Source of the DNA: Gimibacter soli
GTDB lineage: Bacteria > Pseudomonadota > Alphaproteobacteria > Sphingomonadales > Kordiimonadaceae
Reading direction: 5' to 3'
DNA length: 64,000 bases
Assembly: GCF_028463845.1 (NCBI RefSeq)
Contig: NZ_CP116805.1
Coordinates: forward strand, 1,178,001-1,242,000
Numbering within the stretch: position 1 is the stretch's first letter; each line of letters begins with the position of its first letter. Below, piece after piece: positions 1 to 8,390 of this stretch. The position numbers were made by a program, and so were the translations under genes. Below the pieces are notes generated by a model. It did no database searches. It was not told where the DNA came from and worked only from the letters and a program-made list of their open reading frames with translations.

Positions 1-622
1 GCGTGCCGTCGTTCCGGGGAACAGTGCGATATTCCACCTTCTCGCCGTCAAACATCAGCGCCTGCAGCATCTCGGCTTCGAACGTGTACCAGCTCGATCC
101 TGCATTGGGGCCGTGATAGGTGACCAAACCGGTCTTGGCCGCAAGGGCCGCGTGAAGCGCGGTGATGTCGCTATAGCCCAGCAGGATTTTTGGATTGGCG
201 CGGATCACCTCGAAATCCAGATAGGGCAGGATGCGCGCCGCGCCCCAGCCGCCGCGCAGGCAGAAGATGGCGTCGATGCCGGGATCGCGGAACGCTGCCA
301 TCAGGTCTGCAGCGCGGTTCTCGTCGGTGCCGGCGAGATAGCCGTAGCGGTCCATCGCGTGCGGGAATACCTTTGATTTGAGCCCCATGGCGGCCAGCGA
401 CTCCGTGGCAAGCGGCAAGTTGGTCTTTTCCCACAGCACGCCGGAAGGGGCGACGATCGCGACCGTGTCGCCGCGCTTCAGGCGTTTCGGTTTGAGGCCC
501 GGTTTGGCGGGGCGTGCCGGTGATTTCGCGGCCGCCGTTGGCGCCAAGCTGCCCATCGTGGCGGCGGTAGCTGCAAGTGCGCCGGCGGCCTTCAGGAAGC
601 CTCGTCTGCCGAGCTTTTTCAT
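1..622 (-). CDS. LD-carboxypeptidase (peptidase S66), Tat-exported, C-terminus cut by window start
   Basis: The 207 visible residues match the N-terminal half of S66 serine peptidases (LdcA/MccF type), which cleave the L,D bond of muropeptides or related peptide conjugates. The GYSDIT nucleophile motif places the catalytic serine at residue 151; the Glu and His of the triad lie beyond the window. The start is ATG at 622 behind a GAGGGGA ribosome site. The N-terminus carries a twin-arginine motif (RRGFLK, residues 6-11) followed by an Ala-rich hydrophobic stretch, so export by Tat is predicted, whereas E. coli LdcA is cytosolic. It is divergent from the flavoenzyme gene at 822, and with the dipeptide epimerase at 10.4 kb it suggests peptidoglycan-peptide turnover. 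Family call is firm; substrate is inferred. Confidence 0.88.
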   Translation of the reverse strand, partial: MKKLGRRGFLKAAGALAATAATMGSLAPTAAAKSPARPAKPGLKPKRLKRGDTVAIVAPSGVLWEKTNLPLATESLAAMGLKSKVFPHAMDRYGYLAGTDENRAADLMAAFRDPGIDAIFCLRGGWGAARILPYLDFEVIRANPKILLGYSDITALHAALAAKTGLVTYHGPNAGSSWYTFEAEMLQALMFDGEKVEYRTVPRNDGT

Positions 623-740
623 GCTATTCCCCTCACGTCTATTCGCGGCCTTGCGGTCGCAGGAATAAAAAATCACATTCGGGATCGATCCTAGCGGACC
701 TGACTGCGAAATCCAGCTAAAGCCACCCATTCTGGCGATA

Positions 741-765
741 TTATTTGGAATATATTATTCTTGAC
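741..765. promoter_or_regulatory. AT-rich dyad in the divergent 622-822 promoter region
   Basis: GAATA-TAT-TATTC (748-760) is a short perfect dyad in an AT-rich patch within otherwise G+C-rich sequence. It lies about 60 bases upstream of the flavoenzyme start and also faces the LD-carboxypeptidase gene. Lrp/AsnC proteins favour such AT-rich dyads and one is encoded at 3527-3991, but the link is only a guess. Confidence 0.25.
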
Positions 766-821
766 AGGTGCGGGGCCAGCGTCTCTGATGCGCCGGAGAA
801 TATTGAGGGAGGATGCGGACC

Positions 822-2069
822 ATGCAGGACCGCAATGTGACAATCGTGGGCGGCGGGATCATCGGACTGATGACAGCTTATCATCTGATGGAACGCGGCA
901 TTGCTGTGACCATCATCGATGCCGTACCGCCCGGCGACAGGGCACAGACTTCTTACGGCAATGCGGGCTCGATCTCGATCGGCAACGTGTTGCCACTCGG
1001 CAAACCGGGCTTCGTGATGGATGGCATCCGCATGACGCTCGATCCGGAATCGCCGCTGGTGATGCCCATATCCTACATGCCGCGCATCGCACCGTGGCTT
1101 TACAAGGTCTGGCGCGCCTCCGGCCGGGCAACGGTGGAGGCCAGCGCCAAGGCGTCCGCGCTACTCAGCCATGAATCGCTGGCGGCATGGCAGGCGCTTG
1201 TGACTGACCTGAAGCTCAGCGAGCTCGTGCGACCGGATGGCTGGTTGAAGCTCTATGAGACCGAAGCGAGTTTCGAAAAAACCGCCAAGGAACGCGCGCT
1301 GATGGATCGGTTCGGCTTCGGCTACCGCGTCCTTGACCCCGATGCGCTGGCGGAGCTTGAGCCGGGCATTGCGCCGATCTATCCGAAAGCGATCCTGCAG
1401 ACCCAGTCGCTTGCCATCCGCAATCCGGGGCGCTGTGTTTCGGCGCTGGCGAGCCATCTGCTGGCACGCGGGGCAGCCTTCACATTGGGGCGGGTGACAC
1501 ATATCGAGCGTGCCGAGGGGGGCTATTATGTGAAAGGCGAGGGGATCGACCATCTGGCACGCGAGCTTGTGATCGCGGGTGGTGCCTGGTCCAACCGGCT
1601 TCTCAAGGGGCTCGGGATTCGTGTCCCGCTTGAAACCGAGCGCGGCTATCACCTGATGTTCGATGGCGGCGCCGGGCTTAGCCGACCGACCGTCAATATG
1701 AACCGCTATTTCGTCCTCTGCCCCATGGAGCAGGGCCTGCGCATGACCGCCTGTGTGGAACTCGCGGGGCTTGAGGCAAAACCCGATTATCGCCGTATCC
1801 GGCGGCTGGTGGCGCACGCGAAACGCATGCTGCCGGGCATGGCGACGGACGAGCGGGACCAGTGGCTCGGCTTCCGCCCCTCGATGCCCGATACCCGCCC
1901 GGTGATTGGCGAGGCCGGTGGCCACAAGGGGCTCTATCTTGCCTTCGGGCATGGCCATATGGGGATGACACACAGCGCGGGCACAGGCCGGTTGCTGGCC
2001 GGGCTTATCGCTAGCGGCGAGGGGGGCGACGTGCTCGCGCCCTTCGCGCCAGCGCGCTTCGGCGCCTGA
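822..2069 (+). CDS. FAD-dependent D-amino-acid dehydrogenase-like oxidoreductase (DAO family)
   Basis: This 415-residue protein has the DAO-fold architecture: an N-terminal Rossmann FAD-binding motif (IVGGGIIG, about residues 7-14), a central substrate domain, and a C-terminal FAD-closing segment (GLYLAFGHGHMGMTHSAGTG). Its length fits DadA-type D-amino-acid dehydrogenases, which oxidise D-amino acids and pass electrons to the respiratory chain. An ATG at 813 is also in frame, but the GAGGGAGG ribosome site (805-812) abuts it and sits nine bases before the ATG at 822, so 822 is preferred. It precedes the NhaC-type carrier by 50 bases and probably shares its transcript. The substrate could be another secondary or tertiary amine such as a hydroxyproline derivative; D-amino acid is inferred from family and neighbours. 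Confidence 0.85.
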   Translation: MQDRNVTIVGGGIIGLMTAYHLMERGIAVTIIDAVPPGDRAQTSYGNAGSISIGNVLPLGKPGFVMDGIRMTLDPESPLVMPISYMPRIAPWLYKVWRASGRATVEASAKASALLSHESLAAWQALVTDLKLSELVRPDGWLKLYETEASFEKTAKERALMDRFGFGYRVLDPDALAELEPGIAPIYPKAILQTQSLAIRNPGRCVSALASHLLARGAAFTLGRVTHIERAEGGYYVKGEGIDHLARELVIAGGAWSNRLLKGLGIRVPLETERGYHLMFDGGAGLSRPTVNMNRYFVLCPMEQGLRMTACVELAGLEAKPDYRRIRRLVAHAKRMLPGMATDERDQWLGFRPSMPDTRPVIGEAGGHKGLYLAFGHGHMGMTHSAGTGRLLAGLIASGEGGDVLAPFAPARFGA

Positions 2070-2118
2070 AGGGATATCAGTTGCGGCGGGAGGGCGCCGC
2101 CCAAACGGGGGAAATGAC

Positions 2119-3525
2119 TTGGGTTGGATGACGCTGCTACCGCCATTATTGGTTCTGGCACTGGTATTGTGGAAGAAGGAGGTCCTGTCGGCGTTGCTGG
2201 TGGGTCTCTTTGTGTCGGAACTGCTGCTTCTGGTGTCGGGGGGCGCTGGTGGTCCGGTGGCGTCGGTGGGATTGGGGGCCTTGGCCACCATCGACCGGAT
2301 CGTCGCCGTGGTGGCGGACGCCGATAATGCCCGGGTGCTGGTGTTCGCCCTCCTCATCGGGTCGCTCCTCGCCTTCATGTACCGCTCCGGCGGGGTGGCT
2401 GCGGTGATCGACCGGGTGGTCGGCATGGGGCTCGTGAAGTCCCGCCGGCAGGCGCTGGGGCTGACCGCGGTGACCGGCACGGTCATCTTTGTCGAATCCA
2501 ACCTCAGCGTCCTGGCCTCGGGGCTCCTGTCGCGCGGGCTTTATGACCGCTACGGCCTCAGCCGGGCCCATCTCGCCTATATCGTCGACAGTACTTCGGC
2601 CCCCATCTGTATCCTCATTCTCCTGAATGGCTGGGGCGCCTTCGTGCTGGCGCTTCTGGGCGGTTATGACCTCGGGGTCAGTTCGGCCTCGGTCCTCTGG
2701 GGCAGCGTGCCCTTCAACTTCTATGCCCTCATCACCCTCGCCATCATCGTCTATTCGGTGGCAAGCGGGCGCTTCCATGGCCCCCTTGGCCGGGTGAAGG
2801 CCTCGGAAGGCCGCATCGGTCCCGACGCCCATGAGGCAACGGACGGCGGCCATGAATATGCCCCGACCCGCTCCCGCTTCATGATCCTGCCGCTGCTCGC
2901 CATGATCTTCGGGATGGTCGGCTTCATGCTCTGGACCGGGAACGGGAGCATCGCGGCGGGTAGCGGCTCACGCTCGATCCTTTATGCCACCGTGCTCGGC
3001 TGCCTTGTTGCCTATCTCCTTCTGGTCATCGACCGGCGCTTCGGTCACAAGGAACTGGTGGAGATCGGCCTCAAGGGCATGAATGACCTGATGCCGGTCG
3101 TTCTGATCCTCCTGATGTCGATCGCCTTCGGGGCCAGCCTCAAGGCGCTTGGCACCGGGGCCTTCATCGCCGGGATCGTCAGCGACGGCATGGCGCCGAT
3201 CCTCATCGCCCCGGCGCTCTTCATCGCGGGTGCGCTGATGTCCTTCTTTACGGGGACTTCGTGGGGCACCTTCGCGATCCTTGTGCCCATCGCCATGCCG
3301 ATTGTGCAGACGCTCGGCCTGCCGCCCGCCTTCATCCTCTCGGCTGTTCTGGGCGGCGGGGTGTTCGGCGACCATTGCTCGCCGATCTCGGACACGACCA
3401 TCGTCTCGTCGCTCGCCTCAGGCTGCGACCATCTCGAGCATGTCCGCACCCAGATCCCCTATGCCCTCACCGCCGCCGCAATCACCATCGTGGCATACCT
3501 CATAGCGGGAACGGTGGTGCTTTAG
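2119..3525 (+). CDS. NhaC-family Na+/H+ antiporter-like transporter
   Basis: This 468-residue integral membrane protein has about eleven or twelve hydrophobic segments and the diagnostic NhaC-family signature near the C-terminus (FGDHCSPISDTTIVSS, then a DHLEHVRTQ loop). Family members exchange Na+ for H+, and some relatives carry organic solutes or amino acids. The start is TTG at 2119, seven bases after a GGGGGAA ribosome site; the ATG at 2128 would have an over-long spacing. Being directly behind the flavoenzyme gene, it may import that enzyme's substrate or supply the sodium gradient for uptake. It converges on the Lrp gene with one base between the stops, so no terminator fits between them. 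Confidence 0.85.
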   Translation: MGWMTLLPPLLVLALVLWKKEVLSALLVGLFVSELLLLVSGGAGGPVASVGLGALATIDRIVAVVADADNARVLVFALLIGSLLAFMYRSGGVAAVIDRVVGMGLVKSRRQALGLTAVTGTVIFVESNLSVLASGLLSRGLYDRYGLSRAHLAYIVDSTSAPICILILLNGWGAFVLALLGGYDLGVSSASVLWGSVPFNFYALITLAIIVYSVASGRFHGPLGRVKASEGRIGPDAHEATDGGHEYAPTRSRFMILPLLAMIFGMVGFMLWTGNGSIAAGSGSRSILYATVLGCLVAYLLLVIDRRFGHKELVEIGLKGMNDLMPVVLILLMSIAFGASLKALGTGAFIAGIVSDGMAPILIAPALFIAGALMSFFTGTSWGTFAILVPIAMPIVQTLGLPPAFILSAVLGGGVFGDHCSPISDTTIVSSLASGCDHLEHVRTQIPYALTAAAITIVAYLIAGTVVL

Positions 3526-3526
3526 G

Positions 3527-3991
3527 TCAGGACGCGGAGCGACCGTAGGAGATCATGGTTTCGGTGCCGGACACCGCCGGGTGGCCGTTCACATAGGTGC
3601 GGCGGAAGGCTTCAAGCTGCGCCAGATCGCGGCCCCAGAATTCGACCAGAAAGTCGAACTTGCCGGATACCATATGCACCTGCGCCACATCACTGCAGGA
3701 CATCAGGTCGCGGCTGTAGGAGCTGAGCATCTCGTGATGCTGGCTTTTCAGCTTCACCGCGATGAAGGCGGTGACGGGCAGGCCGATCTTTTCGCGGTCG
3801 ATCACGGGGCGCCATCCCTTGAAAGCCTGTTTGCGTTTCAGGCGCTGCACGAACTGGCGGACAAGGCCGGTGGGGCTGCCGTCGGACGCGTCTTCGATCC
3901 GCGCCTGAAATACATGGTCACGGATAAGGCGGACAAGCGCGGCGCGCTCGTCGGCAGTCAGGATGTCGGCAGGCGGAAGGGTCCGCTCCAT
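3527..3991 (-). CDS. Lrp/AsnC-family transcriptional regulator
   Basis: This 154-residue protein has a C-terminal ligand-binding AsnC/RAM domain (about residues 68-150, with the typical VAQVHMVSGKFDFLVEF core). The N-terminal region aligns only loosely with an Lrp helix-turn-helix: the recognition-helix area (about residues 38-58) is rich in Arg/Lys/Gln and ends in KGWRPVIDREKIG, matching the usual linker. Lrp proteins sense amino acids and act as dimers or octamers on nearby catabolic genes. It lies convergent to the flavoenzyme/NhaC pair, which it plausibly controls in response to a substrate amino acid. The helix-turn-helix is more divergent than in typical family members. Confidence 0.85.
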   Translation of the reverse strand: MERTLPPADILTADERAALVRLIRDHVFQARIEDASDGSPTGLVRQFVQRLKRKQAFKGWRPVIDREKIGLPVTAFIAVKLKSQHHEMLSSYSRDLMSCSDVAQVHMVSGKFDFLVEFWGRDLAQLEAFRRTYVNGHPAVSGTETMISYGRSAS

Positions 3992-4021
3992 GGTCGGTCT
4001 TTCAGGCAGTGAAAACTCGGA

Positions 4022-4052
4022 GAAAAAGGGGATGGCCCCGGAAGGCCATCCC
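4022..4052 (-). terminator. Rho-independent terminator after the serine hydrolase gene
   Basis: On the minus strand, GGGATGGCC pairs with GGCCATCCC around a short loop (4028-4052) and is followed by a T-rich run (plus-strand A run at 4022-4027). It ends the TonB receptor-serine hydrolase transcript and lies just before the Lrp gene. Confidence 0.8.
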
Positions 4053-4067
4053 GAAAGGTAGCAGACG

Positions 4068-6032
4068 TCAGAAATTCAGGTCCAGCGTCAGGAAGCGGAA
4101 GCGCAGGATGATCCAGGCGACCGTCAACATGCCGAACACAATGAGCGCAGCCCAAAGCTTCACAAGACGGCCACGGTCGCCGTTCCACACAAGCCATGCG
4201 TTCCAGGCCGAAATCGGCACACCGGCAACGGCAGCAAGCGTGACAAGCTGCAGAACGCGCATCGGCATATCGAGCCGGCCATCAAGGGCGGAAAGCGACG
4301 AGTCCGTCAGCGACACAACCTGGAACCAGCCGGCAATCACGCCGAGTGCCACGAAGGCGAAGGCGCGGGTCAGGCGGTGGGCGACAAGTGCCTTGTCCTT
4401 GACCGGCAAATTGTAGCCATAACGGCGGCGGATAAGGGCGGCAATCGGCCACGAGAAGGCGGTCAGCACCAGAATGGCGAGCCCGCCCCCAAGGACCGGC
4501 TGGCCCCATTCCAGCGACAGCGAGGTCGGGACGGGTTCGAAGCTCAGGACGGGCGGCAGGTCGCTTGAAGAAAGGCGAACCACCTGGCCGTCCTTGACCG
4601 CTGCAGCAAGGCGGCTGGTGCCGCCGACTTCCTGCCAGACGAACGGCTCGATCTCGCGCCATTCTTTGGGTACGCCGGCTTCATCACGGAAGAAATCGGT
4701 GGCGATGGTGGCATCCGCATTCACGGTGACATGGCCTTGGCCGAGGATGTTGAAAAGCGACACCCAGCTCGTTTCCGGGCGGCGGCTGCTGTAATAGGCG
4801 CCGGCCATCAGGGCCGCATGTTCCTTTGCGGTTGCTTCATCCACGGAAGCATCGCTCGGCTGCAGCGGGCCGGAGAAATAGCGCTCAAGGAAACCGGTGC
4901 GAAGCGAATTGCGCACGGTGCGTGACGCACCGTTCTTGCCGCCGCTGTTGACCGAAATGAAAACGCCCACATTGCGGTCGGTGAACAGGGTCAGGTCCGA
5001 GTGGAAGAAGACGGTATCGCCGCCATGGCCGATGATCGTCTCGCCGCCCGCATCACTGTGATAGAAGCCGAGCGCCATGCCCTGCAGGCCGGGCACGGGC
5101 GTGAAGGCGGTGGCATGCATCAGGGCCGCCGTTTCGGGCGACAGGAGAACGCCGCCATCCGCCAGATGCGCGATCATGAACTTGGCCATATCGGTGCCGG
5201 TTGCGGACATCGACCCGGCGGGTGCGAGGCTGATGATCTCGAACGCTTGCGGTTCGCCCGAGGCTACACGGTAGCCTTGCGACATTACGCCCGCGTGGCC
5301 CTCAGGCAGCGGCTGGCGGAAGGACGAGTGCGTCATGCCGAGCGGTGCATAGATATGCTTCTCGACATAATCATCGAACGGCTCGCCCGAAACACGCTCG
5401 ACGATATAGCCCGCAAGGGCCGCGCCATAGTTTGAATAGGCGACAATCTCGCCGGGGGCGAAAATCCGGCTCGGGGTCCATTTCTTGAGGATTTCACCAA
5501 GCGGGAAGGCGCTCGCCGGATTGTCGGTGATCAGGTATTTCACCGTCTCTTCAAAGCCCGTCGTGTGGGTCAGAAGATCGCGGACGGTGATCGGCTTGCC
5601 ATAGGCCGGCGGAATTTCGAAATCGAGATAGGTATTGATATCGGCGTCAAGGCTCACCTTGCCGGCTTCCACCTGCTGCATCAGCGCCGTCCAGGTGAAA
5701 AGCTTGGATACCGAGCCCGGACGGAACAAGGTTTCGTCGGGGTCGACAGGCGCGCCGGTCGCCACGTCCGAAAGGCCAAAACCACGTTTGGTGAGGATTT
5801 CGCCGTCTTTCACCACCACGACAACCGCACCGGCAATATCACCGGTGGCGAGTGCATAGGGCATGAAGCCATCAAGCCAGATATTCACGTCATCCGCCGT
5901 CAGCGGATGCGTACCGGGGGTGGTCTCCACAGCGGCGACGGGCACCGCTGCGGTTTCTGTTTCTGTATCCTGTGCCAGGGCGGGCGCCGTTCCCAGCGCC
6001 CACATCAGGGCAAGGCTCAACCATTTACGCAT
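4068..6032 (-). CDS. Serine beta-lactamase-like hydrolase with C-terminal membrane domain
   Basis: This 654-residue protein has a signal peptide (about residues 1-20) and a class-C beta-lactamase/DD-peptidase-fold domain. The catalytic motifs are visible: SxxK (Ser107-Lys110), YSN (Tyr199-Asn201) and HGG (His336-Gly338, replacing KTG). The fold includes DD-carboxypeptidases, D-aminopeptidases and esterases. From about residue 495 on there are four hydrophobic segments, so the periplasmic enzyme would be anchored in the inner membrane. It follows the TonB receptor by 29 bases with its own GAGG site nine bases before ATG, so the two form an operon. A D-amino-acid peptidase fits the neighbouring epimerase and LD-carboxypeptidase; antibiotic resistance is not implied. 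Confidence 0.85.
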   Translation of the reverse strand: MRKWLSLALMWALGTAPALAQDTETETAAVPVAAVETTPGTHPLTADDVNIWLDGFMPYALATGDIAGAVVVVVKDGEILTKRGFGLSDVATGAPVDPDETLFRPGSVSKLFTWTALMQQVEAGKVSLDADINTYLDFEIPPAYGKPITVRDLLTHTTGFEETVKYLITDNPASAFPLGEILKKWTPSRIFAPGEIVAYSNYGAALAGYIVERVSGEPFDDYVEKHIYAPLGMTHSSFRQPLPEGHAGVMSQGYRVASGEPQAFEIISLAPAGSMSATGTDMAKFMIAHLADGGVLLSPETAALMHATAFTPVPGLQGMALGFYHSDAGGETIIGHGGDTVFFHSDLTLFTDRNVGVFISVNSGGKNGASRTVRNSLRTGFLERYFSGPLQPSDASVDEATAKEHAALMAGAYYSSRRPETSWVSLFNILGQGHVTVNADATIATDFFRDEAGVPKEWREIEPFVWQEVGGTSRLAAAVKDGQVVRLSSSDLPPVLSFEPVPTSLSLEWGQPVLGGGLAILVLTAFSWPIAALIRRRYGYNLPVKDKALVAHRLTRAFAFVALGVIAGWFQVVSLTDSSLSALDGRLDMPMRVLQLVTLAAVAGVPISAWNAWLVWNGDRGRLVKLWAALIVFGMLTVAWIILRFRFLTLDLNF

Positions 6033-6061
6033 TATATGATCCTCGCTGTATTTTCTTGTGG

Positions 6062-8254
6062 TCAGTATTGCAGGCTGAGCGACAGGCCGAAGGCACGCGG
6101 CCGAATGATCGAGGCTGCGATCCCGCCCATCGGTGCGCCAGACGGGCCACCAAGTGCGGTGAAGCCGCGTGCGTCGGTCAGGTTGCGGACATAGGCTTCA
6201 AGCGTAATGTTCTCGAAGGCAATGCCGGCATGCAGGTCCACCAGTTCATAGGACGGCATGGTGCGCTGCCCAAGGGTGGAGTCAAAGCCCGATTCCCGCG
6301 CACCGGTGTGGCGCCATGTGCCGCCAACCGAGCCGGTCAGCGTGTCCGAGAGCGGCCATTCATATTCGGCGCCAATCGACGACGAGAATTTCGGCACATA
6401 GGGCAGACGGTCTCCGTCCAGTGCGCCAGTCAGCGGGTCGGCATCTTCCGTCAGCTTGGCATCAACGTATGACGCACTGCCGGTGAAGGTCAGGCCTTCG
6501 ACGGGGCTGTAGGTGGCCGAGAATTCAGCGCCCTGGCTTTTGGCTTTGCCGCCGTTCGAGTTGACGCCGAAGTTATCGACCTGCACCAGCACCTGAATGT
6601 CGGTCCAGTCGATATAGAAGAGCGAAGCATCAACCGCGAGGGTGCGTTCCAGAAGCTCCGCCTTCACACCAGCCTCATAGTTGGTGGTGTAATCGGGGGC
6701 GAAATCACGCGGTACGGATGTTGGTGCGGTCGGGGGCAGGGCATTCGGGCCGCCGGGGCGGTAGCCGCGTGCCACGCGCGCATAAAGGGTCGTGGTTTCG
6801 TTCGGCTTGAAGCTCGGCGCCACCGAGAAGGTGAATGCGGTATCCGAAGAGTCGCCGTCGAAGCTGGTGGCCGGGCCGGCGAGCGGGCCAGCCGTCGATT
6901 GCAGGTTCGTCTGGTCGTTGCTGCTGTAACGGGCGCCGACCGTCAGGTCGAGCTTTTCCGAGAAGCTGTAGGTGGCGCTTGCAAAGCCCGCATATTCCTT
7001 ATAGTCGGAATCGAGGCCGACAAGGATCAGCTCTTCAAGGCCGGTGAAAACTTCACCCGTGCCTGCGTCGATCCCGTAAAGGACTTGGCCAAGGGCGTTT
7101 TCTTCTTCCGAATAATAGCCGCCAACAGTCCATTGCAGCGGGCCGTCACCAGTTGAATCTACGCGGAATTCCTGGGTGAAACGTTTCTGGCCCATGGTGG
7201 CGTCAAGGCCGGCGCCAAGTGGTGTGCCAAATACAGCCGTCAGGATCGGGCCATAAAGGGACGAGAAATCGTCCGTCTGTGTCTGGTCAAGCTTGCCATA
7301 GCTCGTGGCCGAGGTGAGGGTGAAACCTTCAAGGTCCCATTCCACCGTGCCGTTATAGATGCGGTATTTGATATCGTTATTCTGCGACAGCAGCCGGCTT
7401 TGCATCAGCTCACCGAACAGCGGAAGGTTGGTGGCGGGATCAGCATCAAACGAGTTGTCGCCGTTGCTTTTCAGATCCTGCAAGTTGGCCGAAAGTAGAA
7501 CCGAGAAATTATCGGTCGGCTTGAACAGGAGGCTGGCGCGGCCGCCTTCCATGGTGCCGCTGTTGACATGCTCGTTGCCGTTCACATCATCGATGAAGCC
7601 GGCGTCCTTGCGGTGGAAGGCGCTGGCGCGCAGGGCAAGTTTTTCACCGAGCGGCACGTTGACGGCACCGCGCAGGGCATAACCGGTGTCGCCGCCCTTC
7701 ATGCTTTCGACATTGCCTTTGGCAGCGGCTTCAAAGCCTTCAGTCGAGGGTTTTACAGTCACGAACTTCACAAGGCCGCCAAGCGAGTTGGCACCATACA
7801 GCGTGCCCTGCGGCCCGCGCAGCACTTCCACGCGTGCAACGTCGAACGGGTCAAGGTCAGGGGTGAGGATCGCGCCGTTCGCTAGGCCGGTGGCCGAGCC
7901 ATAAGGCGTTTCATCCACATAGGTCGCAACCGTTGCGCCAACGCCGCCCGCGTTAATGCCGCGGAGAATCAGGCGCGTCTGGCCCGATTGGGTTGTGGTG
8001 AAGGTCGCGCTTGGCAAACGGGTCAGATAATCGTCGAACCGTTCGGCTTGCGCAGCGGCAAGGGCCTTGGATGATAGCACGGAAACGGATTGGGGCACGT
8101 CCAGAAGGCGCTGTTCGCGCTTCTGGGCGGTAACGATGATTTCTTCCAGTTCAAAAGCGTCCTCTGCGCCGCCTTCAGCCGCTTGCGCGACAGCAGGCAG
8201 GGTCAGTGCAATAGCGGCACTTGAGGCAAGAAGCATTCTCGACAGATGTAACAC
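6062..8254 (-). CDS. TonB-dependent outer membrane receptor
   Basis: This 730-residue protein has a signal peptide ending near AVAQA, a TonB box (LEEIIVTAQKRE), a plug domain and a 22-strand beta-barrel that closes with a C-terminal aromatic residue (LSLSLQY). It imports scarce ligands across the outer membrane using TonB energy. An upstream ATG at 8269 is in frame, but the GGGAGG ribosome site lies inside that extension, eight bases before GTG at 8254, so 8254 is chosen. The operon with the serine hydrolase and the divergent XRE-cupin/MFS/epimerase genes suggests a peptide or muropeptide-derived ligand. A siderophore is possible but no iron genes lie nearby. Confidence 0.9.
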   Translation of the reverse strand: MLHLSRMLLASSAAIALTLPAVAQAAEGGAEDAFELEEIIVTAQKREQRLLDVPQSVSVLSSKALAAAQAERFDDYLTRLPSATFTTTQSGQTRLILRGINAGGVGATVATYVDETPYGSATGLANGAILTPDLDPFDVARVEVLRGPQGTLYGANSLGGLVKFVTVKPSTEGFEAAAKGNVESMKGGDTGYALRGAVNVPLGEKLALRASAFHRKDAGFIDDVNGNEHVNSGTMEGGRASLLFKPTDNFSVLLSANLQDLKSNGDNSFDADPATNLPLFGELMQSRLLSQNNDIKYRIYNGTVEWDLEGFTLTSATSYGKLDQTQTDDFSSLYGPILTAVFGTPLGAGLDATMGQKRFTQEFRVDSTGDGPLQWTVGGYYSEEENALGQVLYGIDAGTGEVFTGLEELILVGLDSDYKEYAGFASATYSFSEKLDLTVGARYSSNDQTNLQSTAGPLAGPATSFDGDSSDTAFTFSVAPSFKPNETTTLYARVARGYRPGGPNALPPTAPTSVPRDFAPDYTTNYEAGVKAELLERTLAVDASLFYIDWTDIQVLVQVDNFGVNSNGGKAKSQGAEFSATYSPVEGLTFTGSASYVDAKLTEDADPLTGALDGDRLPYVPKFSSSIGAEYEWPLSDTLTGSVGGTWRHTGARESGFDSTLGQRTMPSYELVDLHAGIAFENITLEAYVRNLTDARGFTALGGPSGAPMGGIAASIIRPRAFGLSLSLQY

Positions 8255-8325
8255 GGCAAGACCTCCCATAAATATGTGTGATTTTTGTTAAGCGTATCGC
8301 TGTTTTCAATATTAGCAACATTTTT

Positions 8326-8345
8326 CTCATTGTGATAATGATGAG
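8326..8345. promoter_or_regulatory. Possible operator between the TonB receptor and XRE-cupin genes
   Basis: CTCAT-N10-ATGAG is a short dyad in the AT-rich divergent region, 46 bases before the XRE-cupin start. It is a plausible site for that regulator acting on both directions, but the arms are only five bases. Confidence 0.25.
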
Positions 8346-8390
8346 CTGCCGCTTGCACACGGGCGCATCACATGCAGACTGGGGGCAAAT

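Noticed and set aside
4068-6032. Possible beta-lactamase resistance gene
   Set aside because: The HGG motif, membrane tail and TonB-receptor operon fit a peptidase/esterase of the same fold. Nothing indicates antibiotic hydrolysis.
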